Source: Chryseobacterium sp. G0162 (GTDB taxonomy: Bacteria > Bacteroidota > Bacteroidia > Flavobacteriales > Weeksellaceae). Taken from it: a stretch of DNA of 64,000 nucleotides. The stretch covers positions 744,001 to 808,000 of the forward strand of contig NZ_CP033922.1 in the NCBI RefSeq assembly GCF_003815715.1, read 5' to 3'. Position 1 is the stretch's first letter; each line of letters starts with the position of its first letter. The notes beneath the pieces are model-generated. The model was not told where the DNA came from. It worked only from the letters and a program-made list of their open reading frames with translations, and searched no databases. Shown piece by piece: positions 24,210-32,203 of this stretch. The position numbers and the translations under genes are program-made.

Positions 24210-25064
24210 ATGAAATTTTCTCTCTATATATTAGTCATTTTTGTTTTTACATTAACTTCATGTAAAAAGAACTATATTATTTATTATAACAAAGTAAATC
24301 AAATAGACAGCATTTACAGAATGGCTAATAATCCTAATTTGGCCATTCAGCAATATCAAGAACTTTTTAAAGAATTCGAACCTAAAAATCAGGAAAGAAT
24401 TGAAGAATATTCCACTTATCTTATACTTTCGGACAAATACAATAAAGATTTTGGAGGAAAAAAAAGCCTATATAAATTAATTCCCTTGATATCTCCCTAC
24501 GATAATGAATATAAAAAATACTTACCCTTATTTAAAAAATATGATATAGACAGTACAGAAGTTATACAGAAAATAGCAGACTGGAAAAAAGAATTGAATC
24601 AGCAATTAATAGATTCTTTTCGTGTTGCCTTCAAAAGAGACCAACTAGGAAGACCATTTGATACAGCACTGGTGAGAAGAAATGTAGAAAAAAATGCAGC
24701 TCTTTTCAAATGGACCTTTGAAAAATTTGGGTTCCCTTCACAACAGAAGATAGGCAGTTTTCCTATGCTTACATTGCTAAGTCATATAGCCGACTCTAAA
24801 AGTTCTTACCCTTATTTCGAAAAGAAGGTACTTGAATATATAAAATCAGGAGACTGCCCGCCGCTATATTACTCTATGATGGTTGATGGTGGCAAACATT
24901 CTTTAGGTAAAAGTACCTACTATGGAATGGGACGTTCCTTTCTAAAAGAAATAGATTCTACAACCATAAACAAACACAGAAAAAGCATAGGACTGCCTTC
25001 ACTAAAGCATGCTGAAAAACTAAAAAAGGATTATTTTTCAGGTTTTAAAAAAGAATTATATTAA
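24210..25064 (+). CDS. Lipoprotein, DUF6624-like
   Basis: 284-residue lipoprotein (signal MKFSLYILVIFVFTLTSC, Cys18). The C-terminal half, RRNVEKNAALFKWTFEKFGFPSQQKIG...LLSHIADSKSSYPYFEKKVLEYIKSGDCPPLYYSMMVDGGKH, fits the DUF6624 family as I recall it, which has no known function. The first half is Lys/Tyr rich and helical. It runs divergently from the PI-PLC gene and 72 bp ahead of the serine hydrolase. Family assignment is moderate; export as a lipoprotein is well supported. Confidence 0.75.
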   Translation: MKFSLYILVIFVFTLTSCKKNYIIYYNKVNQIDSIYRMANNPNLAIQQYQELFKEFEPKNQERIEEYSTYLILSDKYNKDFGGKKSLYKLIPLISPYDNEYKKYLPLFKKYDIDSTEVIQKIADWKKELNQQLIDSFRVAFKRDQLGRPFDTALVRRNVEKNAALFKWTFEKFGFPSQQKIGSFPMLTLLSHIADSKSSYPYFEKKVLEYIKSGDCPPLYYSMMVDGGKHSLGKSTYYGMGRSFLKEIDSTTINKHRKSIGLPSLKHAEKLKKDYFSGFKKELY

Positions 25065-25136
25065 TGCAGTAGAGAAGTATTTTCTTAATAACCCGTAACA
25101 AAACATATTACTCAAATGTCTTATTATTAAAATTTT

Positions 25137-26387
25137 ATGATAAAAATTATCATCTTTTTAATAGTTTCTCTTTCCTTGATTTCATGTCACGGCATGAAAA
25201 ACAATTCAACTTCTGCTTATCATAAAGTTCAAAATTCTTTAGATGTGGAAATCAACAAAATATATCAACAAGGAAATTTTAATGGTTTTTCAGTGGCTAT
25301 AGTTAATGATCAATCCACTCTTTATCAAAAAGGATTTGGCTTTTCAGATATAAAAGAAAAGAAACCCTACACCCTCAATACCATTCAAAATATTGCTTCT
25401 GTTTCTAAAACATTAGTTGGAATCGCTCTTTTGAAAGCTCAGGAATTGGGAAAACTGAAATTGGATGATCCGATACAAAAGTATTTACCATTTAAAACTG
25501 TGAATCCTAATTTTCCTCAGAAAACCATCACTATCCGCCAACTTGCTACCCATACTTCTTCTATTCTGGATAATGAATTTTATTTATCAAAAAATTACTT
25601 TCTAAAGCCCAAACAAAACCTGAATGGAGCAAAGCTTACTTTTGATGATGAGCAAGTATTCAATCCTTCTGATTCTATCCTGACAATGGGTTCTTTTTTA
25701 GAAAATGTGTTATCAGAACATGGAAAATGGAATGAAAATAGTTTTTCCACTCATAAACCAGGAGAAATCTATGAATATTCTAATGTGGGAACTGCATTAG
25801 CTGCTTTTATTATTGAGCAGGCAACCGGTCAGGAATTCAGTGCGTTTACCAAAGAATATATTCTGAAACCTTTACAAATGAACGATTCAGGATGGAAATT
25901 CGAAGATATTCAGTTTTCTAAATTCTCAAGACTTTATGAAAATCCTAAAACGGTTCTGCCTTATTACCTTTCAGCAACTTATCCTGACGGAGGATTTATC
26001 ACCAATATTTCTGATTTAAGTAAATATTTAACTGAATTAATCAAAGGATACAATGGAAAAGGTACAATCCTGAACCCAAAAAGCTATAAAGAATACTTCA
26101 CACCACAACTTACTGCTACGAATTTTACCGAAAGAAATACTCAAAATCCTTACAACGAATCTTACAATGTAGGAATATTCATGGGATTTGGTTATACAGG
26201 CTATATTGGTCATACAGGTGGAGATCCTGGGGTAATGTCAATGCTATTTTTTGATCCTAAAAATAATTTAGGTAGAATTATGATCTTCAATACTAATTTC
26301 TCGGACAAGAAAGGCAATGATGCTTTTTATGGAATATGGAATGTGTTGGAGAAATATCAGTTACATTTGAATAAGAAAAACAATTAA
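25137..26387 (+). CDS. Serine hydrolase, beta-lactamase/PBP-like lipoprotein
   Basis: 416-residue class C beta-lactamase-fold protein with a lipobox (LISC, Cys17). The catalytic SxxK is Ser88-Val-Ser-Lys91 (ASVSKT), the Tyr motif is YSN (YEYSNVGTA), and the third motif is HTGGDPG. These proteins act as peptidases, esterases or, more rarely, beta-lactamases. The SVSK motif with a YSN is usual for the peptidase/esterase members, so resistance to beta-lactams cannot be assumed. The small gene at 26389 starts 1 bp after the stop. Confidence 0.9.
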   Translation: MIKIIIFLIVSLSLISCHGMKNNSTSAYHKVQNSLDVEINKIYQQGNFNGFSVAIVNDQSTLYQKGFGFSDIKEKKPYTLNTIQNIASVSKTLVGIALLKAQELGKLKLDDPIQKYLPFKTVNPNFPQKTITIRQLATHTSSILDNEFYLSKNYFLKPKQNLNGAKLTFDDEQVFNPSDSILTMGSFLENVLSEHGKWNENSFSTHKPGEIYEYSNVGTALAAFIIEQATGQEFSAFTKEYILKPLQMNDSGWKFEDIQFSKFSRLYENPKTVLPYYLSATYPDGGFITNISDLSKYLTELIKGYNGKGTILNPKSYKEYFTPQLTATNFTERNTQNPYNESYNVGIFMGFGYTGYIGHTGGDPGVMSMLFFDPKNNLGRIMIFNTNFSDKKGNDAFYGIWNVLEKYQLHLNKKNN

Positions 26388-26388
26388 A

Positions 26389-26685
26389 ATGGGACTTCCA
26401 AAAAAGGCTTCAAGAAATATAATAATTAATGATATTGAATACAGTTGGCTGGCTTCAGGAAATGATGATATTATTAACTTGATTATTACACTCAAAGAAA
26501 ATTCCGGGCAAAAATTATTTGCTCATTTCGATTATATGACTTTAACAGAACATGAAAATATTCGGATGGAAATTACTCCTGAAGTGGTAAGAAAAGTTAT
26601 TGAATATGGAATCTCGAATGGATGGAAGGGAGATGAAAAAGGAAAAAATGTAGATCTTGGGATCATGAATGATAAACTATATTAA
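26389..26685 (+). CDS. Small hypothetical protein after the serine hydrolase
   Basis: 98-residue soluble protein with no recognised family. It starts 1 bp after the serine hydrolase stop, so it is translationally coupled. The sequence IIINDIEYSWLASGNDDIINLIITLKENSGQKLFAHFDY followed by ITPEVVRKVIEYGISNGWKGDEKGKNVDLGIMNDKLY looks like a small alpha/beta domain. A terminator follows at once. Confidence 0.75.
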   Translation: MGLPKKASRNIIINDIEYSWLASGNDDIINLIITLKENSGQKLFAHFDYMTLTEHENIRMEITPEVVRKVIEYGISNGWKGDEKGKNVDLGIMNDKLY

Positions 26686-26694
26686 CTATAAATA

Positions 26695-26725
26695 AAAAGA
26701 GAAGCTCAATAGCTTCTCTTTTATT
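26695..26725. terminator. Terminator between convergent genes
   Basis: Stem AAAAGAGAAGCT (26695-26706) with AGCTTCTCTTTT (26711-26722), loop of 4; A and T runs allow use in both directions. Confidence 0.88.
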
Positions 26726-26729
26726 ATTT

Positions 26730-28400
26730 CTATCCAAATTTCTTCTTTCTCAGCCAGAAGAATAATCCTCCGATAAGGCCAATAACCATCAATGGAAGCA
26801 ATAAATTCAGCCATTGCCAATTGGTTTTCTCTTCTTCTATCCTGTGTCTGTCAAGAAGTCTTTCTTCGATGTTTCTGTTTCTTAATTCCATCAGATTACT
26901 GTCATCCAACAGATAATCCAAAGCATTTCTAAGGAACTGTTCATTTCCAAACTGTTCATTTGTCAGCATGTCTACTCCCAATGGAAGTGGTTTTCCTTTA
27001 ATGACTTTATTACGTCCTATATCTCCGTCTGCAATAACGATCATTTTATTTTCAGGACTTTCTGCTTTAAAACCAGGATACGATTTTCTTTCAATCCTTG
27101 AAGCATACGCAGAGTTAAATTTCCCTTCCAATGCTACCGCAAAGATCTTTGGAGTACTTGGTTTCTCCATTTGCCCGAGGCTGTCTACAGTGGCAATTTC
27201 TTTCAGATCAACATAATTCGGAACCTGTTTCAGCAATGTTCTTTCACTGGATTCGAAAAGAACTTTTGTTTTAATATTCTTTCTTCCCCCCAATGTATCA
27301 ATAGAAGTTGGGAATTCGAATTTTACCGGGTTGATATTTTTAGTAATCGGATTATTATTTTCAGCAATTCCAAGAGGGAAATAAGGCCATGGCAGGCTTG
27401 TAAACTGAGGATTTCCACTTACCTCTCCCGTTACCAGCTTCAGCAGTGCATATTTCTTCACATCCTTCACCAACGCAGTATTGATTCTTAGTCCGTAATT
27501 GAAAAAGAAGTCAGTCATATTGATATCCACCGGGAAAGGCATTACTTTTTTAGATCTTGTCAGGGTATCCATTTCAGCATTTACCGCATCAATCATCCAA
27601 AGTGTTTTCCCACCATTCATGATATATTGGTCAAGAATTACCTTTTCATTATCTGTAAAGGCTTTTCTAGGTTTTGCAATCACTAAAGCACTCATCTGCT
27701 TCAATAAAGGCAGGTCCTGAAGGCTAAGTTCGACTTGATTTTTAGGAATAATAGGTCCTGCATCGTAATTTTCCAATGCCAGCTGCATAAATCCCTGAAA
27801 CTCATCCGGACTTAATTCGTCCTGATTGATCAGAACACCTACTTTTTTCCTTTTATCAGCAGCAATATTCTTGATGTTTGAAACCAGGTTATATTCTAAT
27901 CCTTCTATAGATCTTGTAAGCTGTTGATCTGCATCTATTCCTGTCTGCTGTACAATCAAAGGAATAGAAACTCCTGTTTTATTATACCTGATCACTGCAT
28001 ACGGATAAATTGTAATCTGAGTAAATTTTCCATCCTTAGAATCTGGCAGGAAAGAAGCCTGCATACCCATTGCTGCCAAACTATCTTCCGGGATTTTAGG
28101 TCTCAATGGATCTATGAACTTGAAATCAATTTTCGGATTAATTTTCCTGAATTCCTCCAGCATAAACTTCGTTTCTCCCTGAAGCTGTTTAAAGCTTGCC
28201 GGGAAATCACCTTCAAGATAAACCTCTACAGTCAAAGGTTTTTTAACGGATTCCAGTACTTTAATGGTACTCTCAGAAAGGGTATATCTTTTTTCTTTTG
28301 TTAAATCAAATCTTATTCCTGAATAGGTAAGAATAATAACCAAAGGGATAATCGCAATTAAGAAAATCCCCAACGGAGATTTAGTATTGATCTTCTTCAT
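26730..28400 (-). CDS. gldG: Gliding motility ABC-type protein GldG
   Basis: 556-residue membrane protein. An N-terminal span (IFLIAIIPLVIILTYSGIRFDLT) leads into the periplasmic GldG region (KRYTLSESTIKVLESVKKPLTVEVYLEGDFPASFKQLQGETKFMLEEF), and a C-terminal span (LLLPLMVIGLIGGLFFWLRKKKFG) follows NLMELRNRNIEERLLDRHRIEEEK. GldG is an ABC-transporter-associated component needed for gliding in some flavobacteria, working with GldF and the ATPase GldA. It starts 3 bp after gldF. No gldA is in the window. Confidence 0.94.
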   Translation of the reverse strand: MKKINTKSPLGIFLIAIIPLVIILTYSGIRFDLTKEKRYTLSESTIKVLESVKKPLTVEVYLEGDFPASFKQLQGETKFMLEEFRKINPKIDFKFIDPLRPKIPEDSLAAMGMQASFLPDSKDGKFTQITIYPYAVIRYNKTGVSIPLIVQQTGIDADQQLTRSIEGLEYNLVSNIKNIAADKRKKVGVLINQDELSPDEFQGFMQLALENYDAGPIIPKNQVELSLQDLPLLKQMSALVIAKPRKAFTDNEKVILDQYIMNGGKTLWMIDAVNAEMDTLTRSKKVMPFPVDINMTDFFFNYGLRINTALVKDVKKYALLKLVTGEVSGNPQFTSLPWPYFPLGIAENNNPITKNINPVKFEFPTSIDTLGGRKNIKTKVLFESSERTLLKQVPNYVDLKEIATVDSLGQMEKPSTPKIFAVALEGKFNSAYASRIERKSYPGFKAESPENKMIVIADGDIGRNKVIKGKPLPLGVDMLTNEQFGNEQFLRNALDYLLDDSNLMELRNRNIEERLLDRHRIEEEKTNWQWLNLLLPLMVIGLIGGLFFWLRKKKFG

Positions 28401-28403
28401 ATG

Positions 28404-29132
28404 CTACTTCTTTTTGTTAATAAAATGATTAGACAATACTAATGACGCGCTGATGACCAGAATAAAATAGGCAACATCCTTTACATCTATAAGACCTCTT
28501 GTGAAGCCCAGGAAATGCTGGTAAAAGCCTATATTCTGCAGGATAAAATCTGCTCCGCCCAAAAGTTTATAACTTGCCAGCTGTTCGATTCCAAAATACA
28601 TGATAAAGCACATGAAAACGCCTAGCAGATAAGCCATAATCTGATTCTGTGATAATGAAGAAGCTAAAATTCCGATTCCTGAAAAAGCTGCGATTAAAAT
28701 AATCAGCCCGATATAACTTCCCAAGGTCATTCCAAGGTCAATATTACCTTCCGGAACTCCAAGAACATATACAGTATAAAGGTAAACTAGTGATGGAATC
28801 AGGCATAAAATCCCAACAATCCATACAGACAGGAATTTTCCTGTTACCAGTTCTGAAACTTTTAAAGGTTGTGAAAACAGCCAGTTCAGCGTTCCCGTTT
28901 GTTGTTCTTCAGCAAAAGTTTTCATGGAAAGCGCCGGAATAATGAACATCAAAAGCCATGGAACCAACACAAAATAGCTTTGCAGCGACGCTGCCCCGAT
29001 CTCAAAAATATTAGAATCGTTGTCGAAAAAGAACAGAAATAGAGTTCCTATTAAACTGAAAGCGGCAATAATTACCCATGCACTCCAGTTTCCAAAGTAA
29101 CTCCAAAGTTCTTTCTTTAAAATTGCAATCAT
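28404..29132 (-). CDS. gldF: Gliding motility ABC permease GldF
   Basis: 242-residue ABC-2-type permease with six spans. MIAILKKELWSYFGNWSAWVIIAAFSLIG at the N-terminus, then PWLLMFIIPALSMKTFAEEQQTGTLNWLFSQPLKVSELVTGKFLSVW, the characteristic ABC-2 coupling region. It pairs with GldG, 3 bp downstream, in the gliding-associated transporter. It is transcribed from the gap after the hemJ-like gene. Confidence 0.94.
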   Translation of the reverse strand: MIAILKKELWSYFGNWSAWVIIAAFSLIGTLFLFFFDNDSNIFEIGAASLQSYFVLVPWLLMFIIPALSMKTFAEEQQTGTLNWLFSQPLKVSELVTGKFLSVWIVGILCLIPSLVYLYTVYVLGVPEGNIDLGMTLGSYIGLIILIAAFSGIGILASSLSQNQIMAYLLGVFMCFIMYFGIEQLASYKLLGGADFILQNIGFYQHFLGFTRGLIDVKDVAYFILVISASLVLSNHFINKKK

Positions 29133-29196
29133 AGTTTTTTAGTAAAATGTAAAAAGTAAAAAAGCGTAAGACACACTTATTCTTTTACTTAAACAA

Positions 29197-29748
29197 TTAT
29201 TTGTTTTTTTTATTCTTATTAACAAGTTTTACGGTCATCATAATCAGAAATACAAGAACGAAAAATCCTGCAATTAATTGCCACCAGTATTCAATTGCCA
29301 TCGATTTCAGGATTACAGTAAACACCACCAGGAATAAAATAAAAGTAGCAATTTCGTTAGCCTGTCTTAACTTGATGTTCGCTGTTTCCAGTGTATTTCC
29401 GTTCAACGCTTTCAGTTTCAACACTTTTTTCCAGCACCAGTAGTGGTAGACGGCAAGCCCGATCAGGAAGGTCAGCTTTAAATGAAACCATCCCATTTTC
29501 ATCAGCCCCGGATTTAAAAAGATCATAACCAATCCGCATACTGCCATAATGACTCCGGCAGGCACGGTGATAATATTCCATAGCCTTCTGGCCATGAATG
29601 TATACTGCTCCCTCAGAATTTTCTTTTTTTCTTCAGGAAATTCATCGGTATCCTTATAGTAAACAAAAAGTCTTACGAGATAAAAAATTCCCGCAAAATA
29701 ACTTACCATAAAAATGATGTGCAGCGCTTTGATGATTGTATAAAGCAT
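29197..29748 (-). CDS. HemJ/CopD-family membrane protein
   Basis: 183-residue protein of five spans in the UPF0093/HemJ family, which includes the protoporphyrinogen IX oxidase of many bacteria lacking HemG/HemY. The conserved His in KALHIIFMVSYFAGIFYLVRLFVYY and the Lys in WFHLKLTFLIGLAVYHYWCWKK are both in place; these are the residues linked to HemJ activity. The CopD naming reflects the wider family. In this window heme synthesis would complement the heme uptake locus. Whether the organism also has another protoporphyrinogen oxidase cannot be told. Confidence 0.8.
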   Translation of the reverse strand: MLYTIIKALHIIFMVSYFAGIFYLVRLFVYYKDTDEFPEEKKKILREQYTFMARRLWNIITVPAGVIMAVCGLVMIFLNPGLMKMGWFHLKLTFLIGLAVYHYWCWKKVLKLKALNGNTLETANIKLRQANEIATFILFLVVFTVILKSMAIEYWWQLIAGFFVLVFLIMMTVKLVNKNKKNK

Positions 29749-29862
29749 TCAGAAAAAATTAACAGCAAAGATAAGCTTATTCTATAATTTTTAAAAATAA
29801 TTTTCTTTTGATTGGGAAAAGCTAATATTCCGATCAAAAGTCATTTAAAATTATATCTATAT

Positions 29863-29909
29863 AAAAAAATGCTTCGGTTCGGGGCGGCTTTGCCGCCCCG
29901 AACCGAAGC
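29863..29909 (-). terminator. Long-hairpin terminator of kbl
   Basis: Perfect 18-bp stem GCTTCGGTTCGGGGCGGC (29871-29888) with its complement (29892-29909) and a 3-nt loop, followed on the minus strand by TTTTTTT. It is the strongest hairpin in the window and far more GC-rich than its surroundings. Confidence 0.9.
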
Positions 29910-29941
29910 TTATATTTCATTGATTTTATTCAACTCAGAAA

Positions 29942-31138
29942 TTAAGAGATCACTCCCAATTCTTTTCCTACTTTTTCAAAAGCGGCAATCGCTTTATCCA
30001 AATGTTCTTTGGTATGAGCAGCAGATAGCTGAACTCTGATTCTTGCTTTTCCTTTTGGTACTACCGGATAGAAGAATCCAATCACATAGATTCCTTCGTC
30101 CATTAGTTTTTCAGCCATTTTCTGAGAAAGCGGTGCATCATACAACATTACCGGAACAATCGCAGCATCTCCATCAGGAATATCAAATCCTTTAGCTTTC
30201 ATTTCTGTTCTGAAATAGTCTGCATTTTCCATTACCTTATCACGAAGAGAAGTATCATCAGAAATCATATCCAATACTTTCAAAGCAGCTCCTACAATTC
30301 CAGGTGCTAATGAATTGGAGAATAAGTAAGGACGGGAACGCTGTCTCAGCATATCGATGATCTCCTTTTTACCAGAAGTAAATCCACCTAAAGCGCCACC
30401 CAAAGCCTTTCCTAAAGTAGAGGTAATAATATCTACTCTACCCATTACTTCATTCGCTTCATGCGTTCCTCTCCCTGTTTTCCCGATAAATCCGGTTGCG
30501 TGGGAATCATCAACCATTACCAAAGCATCATATTTATCTGCAAGATCACAAACTCCTTTCAGGTCTGCCACAATTCCGTCCATTGAGAAAACACCATCCG
30601 TTACAATAATTTTGAAACGGTGATTTTTTTCTGAAGCAGCAATTAATTGAGCTTCAAGGTCAGCCATATTGTTATTTTTATAACGATATCTTGCTGCTTT
30701 ACAAAGACGTACTCCATCAATAATTGAGGCATGGTTCAGTTCATCAGAAATAATAGCATCTTCTTCTGTAAATAAAGGTTCAAAAACACCACCATTTGCA
30801 TCAAAAGCGGCAGCATAAAGAATGGTATCTTCAAGTCCTAAGAAATCAGCAATCTTTTTCTCTAAATCTTTGTGAATATCCTGAGTTCCACAGATGAAAC
30901 GTACAGATGACATTCCGTAACCATGAGACTGGATCATATCCTGGGAAGCTTTCATGACCTCCGGATTGTTGGATAATCCAAGATAATTATTGGCACAAAA
31001 GTTCAAAAGCTTTTTTCCGTTGGCTTCAATTTCTGCACTTTGTTGAGAAGTAATGATTCTTTCTCTTTTAAAAAGTCCGTCATTCTCAATATTTTGAAGT
31101 TCGTTCTGTAAATGTTGAAGGTATTTTTCAGAAATCAT
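29942..31138 (-). CDS. kbl: Glycine C-acetyltransferase (KBL)
   Basis: 398-residue PLP-dependent enzyme of the alpha-oxoamine synthase family, which makes or cleaves 2-amino-3-oxobutanoate (acetyl-CoA plus glycine) in threonine breakdown. Key blocks: [40 protein letters not shown], and the PLP lysine region [17 protein letters not shown], then [17 protein letters not shown]. Length and sequence fit KBL rather than BioF, which is shorter on average. No threonine dehydrogenase is adjacent. A strong terminator follows. Confidence 0.93.
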   Translation of the reverse strand: MISEKYLQHLQNELQNIENDGLFKRERIITSQQSAEIEANGKKLLNFCANNYLGLSNNPEVMKASQDMIQSHGYGMSSVRFICGTQDIHKDLEKKIADFLGLEDTILYAAAFDANGGVFEPLFTEEDAIISDELNHASIIDGVRLCKAARYRYKNNNMADLEAQLIAASEKNHRFKIIVTDGVFSMDGIVADLKGVCDLADKYDALVMVDDSHATGFIGKTGRGTHEANEVMGRVDIITSTLGKALGGALGGFTSGKKEIIDMLRQRSRPYLFSNSLAPGIVGAALKVLDMISDDTSLRDKVMENADYFRTEMKAKGFDIPDGDAAIVPVMLYDAPLSQKMAEKLMDEGIYVIGFFYPVVPKGKARIRVQLSAAHTKEHLDKAIAAFEKVGKELGVIS

Positions 31139-31248
31139 TTTTAGTAATTTTTTAGATGTGCTAATTTACTAAAAAGGCAGTAAAATAAAACCTTTTATCC
31201 CCTTAATTCTAAAATTTGATCTTTAGTTTCATTTTTAACATTATTAGT

Positions 31249-31280
31249 CTACTAATTTAGTAGGATAATATTTATATTTG
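31249..31280 (+). promoter_or_regulatory. Promoter and palindrome before the cupin gene
   Basis: A perfect 7-1-7 palindrome CTACTAA-T-TTAGTAG (31249-31263) sits 9 bp before a TATATTTG -7 element (31273-31280), in the place of the -33 box. It is a likely operator for an unidentified regulator, also close to the kbl upstream region. Confidence 0.55.
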
Positions 31281-31296
31281 TTTAAAATTTCTGAAT

Positions 31297-32175
31297 ATGC
31301 AATTGATTCCGGTAAAGAAAACAAAGAAACTCGTTTCAAGAAACTTTATAACCCACCACATGAAAGCTCAGGTTCCTGTCATTATTGAAGATTTTGTAGA
31401 TCCCGAAAGCCCGGCCTTCAAAAAATGGAACTATGAATATTTCAAAGATATAGCAGGCAATCAAAAGGTAGATATTTACGGCAGTGAAATGGATTCTATG
31501 GACAGAGTGGCCAGCCAGCCTATAGCACAGACTACATTCTCAGAATATCTTGACCTGATAGACTCCACTCCTACTGAGCATCGATTATTTCTATTTAATT
31601 TACTAAGCATAAAACCGGAGCTTAAAAATGATATCATCTATAATGATGTTACCAATGGTAAAATATTAAAATGGTTACCTTTTATGTTCTTCGGAGGCCA
31701 GGGTTCTGCTACCCGGAATCATATTGACATTGACATGTCCCATGTTTTTATCACGCAGTTTGAGGGAATTAAAAGAATCTGGCTATTTCCTTGGGAACAA
31801 TCTGATCTGATGTATAAATTACCTTATAATTTCCATAGTTTGCCTAATATAAAGACACCAGATTACCGGCAGTATCCAGCCTTACTTTATTTAAATGGGT
31901 ATGAAGCCATCCTTCATCCAGGGGAAACCCTTTATATTCCGTCCGGATGGTGGCATTATATACAATATGAAACCGGAGGATATTCCGTATCAGTCAGAGC
32001 GCTGCCATCAAGCCTTCTTGAAAAGTGGCGTGGGTTTAAAAACCTGGTCATCACAAGAAATTTTGATAATATTATGCGAAATATCTTTAAAGAAAAATGG
32101 TTCAGGTACAAAGTAAAAGCAGCAAAGAAAAGGGGCACAAAAGCTTTTAAAAAACAAAAAAGCTTTCTGATATGA
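31297..32175 (+). CDS. Cupin-like (JmjC-type) Fe(II)/2-oxoglutarate oxygenase
   Basis: 292-residue Cupin_8/JmjC-like protein. The metal triad is visible as His and Asp in RNHIDIDMSH and His in PSGWWHYIQYE. FEGIKRIWLFPWEQSDLMYKL and LNGYEAILHPGETLYIPSGWWH are typical of the FIH-type hydroxylases that modify proteins or RNA; the second half carries 2-oxoglutarate contacts. The first 40 residues (KTKKLVSRNFITHHMKAQVPVIIEDF) match the entry motif of the family. The substrate is unknown. The transcription terminator overlaps the stop codon. Confidence 0.88.
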   Translation: MQLIPVKKTKKLVSRNFITHHMKAQVPVIIEDFVDPESPAFKKWNYEYFKDIAGNQKVDIYGSEMDSMDRVASQPIAQTTFSEYLDLIDSTPTEHRLFLFNLLSIKPELKNDIIYNDVTNGKILKWLPFMFFGGQGSATRNHIDIDMSHVFITQFEGIKRIWLFPWEQSDLMYKLPYNFHSLPNIKTPDYRQYPALLYLNGYEAILHPGETLYIPSGWWHYIQYETGGYSVSVRALPSSLLEKWRGFKNLVITRNFDNIMRNIFKEKWFRYKVKAAKKRGTKAFKKQKSFLI

Positions 32176-32187
32176 AAGCTTTTTTAT
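32156..32187 (+). terminator. Terminator overlapping the cupin stop codon
   Basis: Stem AAAAAAGCTTTC (32156-32167) with GAAAGCTTTTTT (32174-32185). The TGA at 32173-32175 is inside the hairpin, so the last codons double as terminator. Confidence 0.85.
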
Positions 32188-32203
32188 ATTCTGTAGCGTC
32201 TCC

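Noticed and set aside
25137..26387. Class C beta-lactamase (resistance gene)
   Set aside because: The fold is shared with peptidases and esterases, and the gene is a lipoprotein without AmpR-like context.
29812..30039. Plus-strand frame over the kbl terminator
   Set aside because: It crosses the terminator hairpin and the end of kbl, and encodes no recognisable protein.
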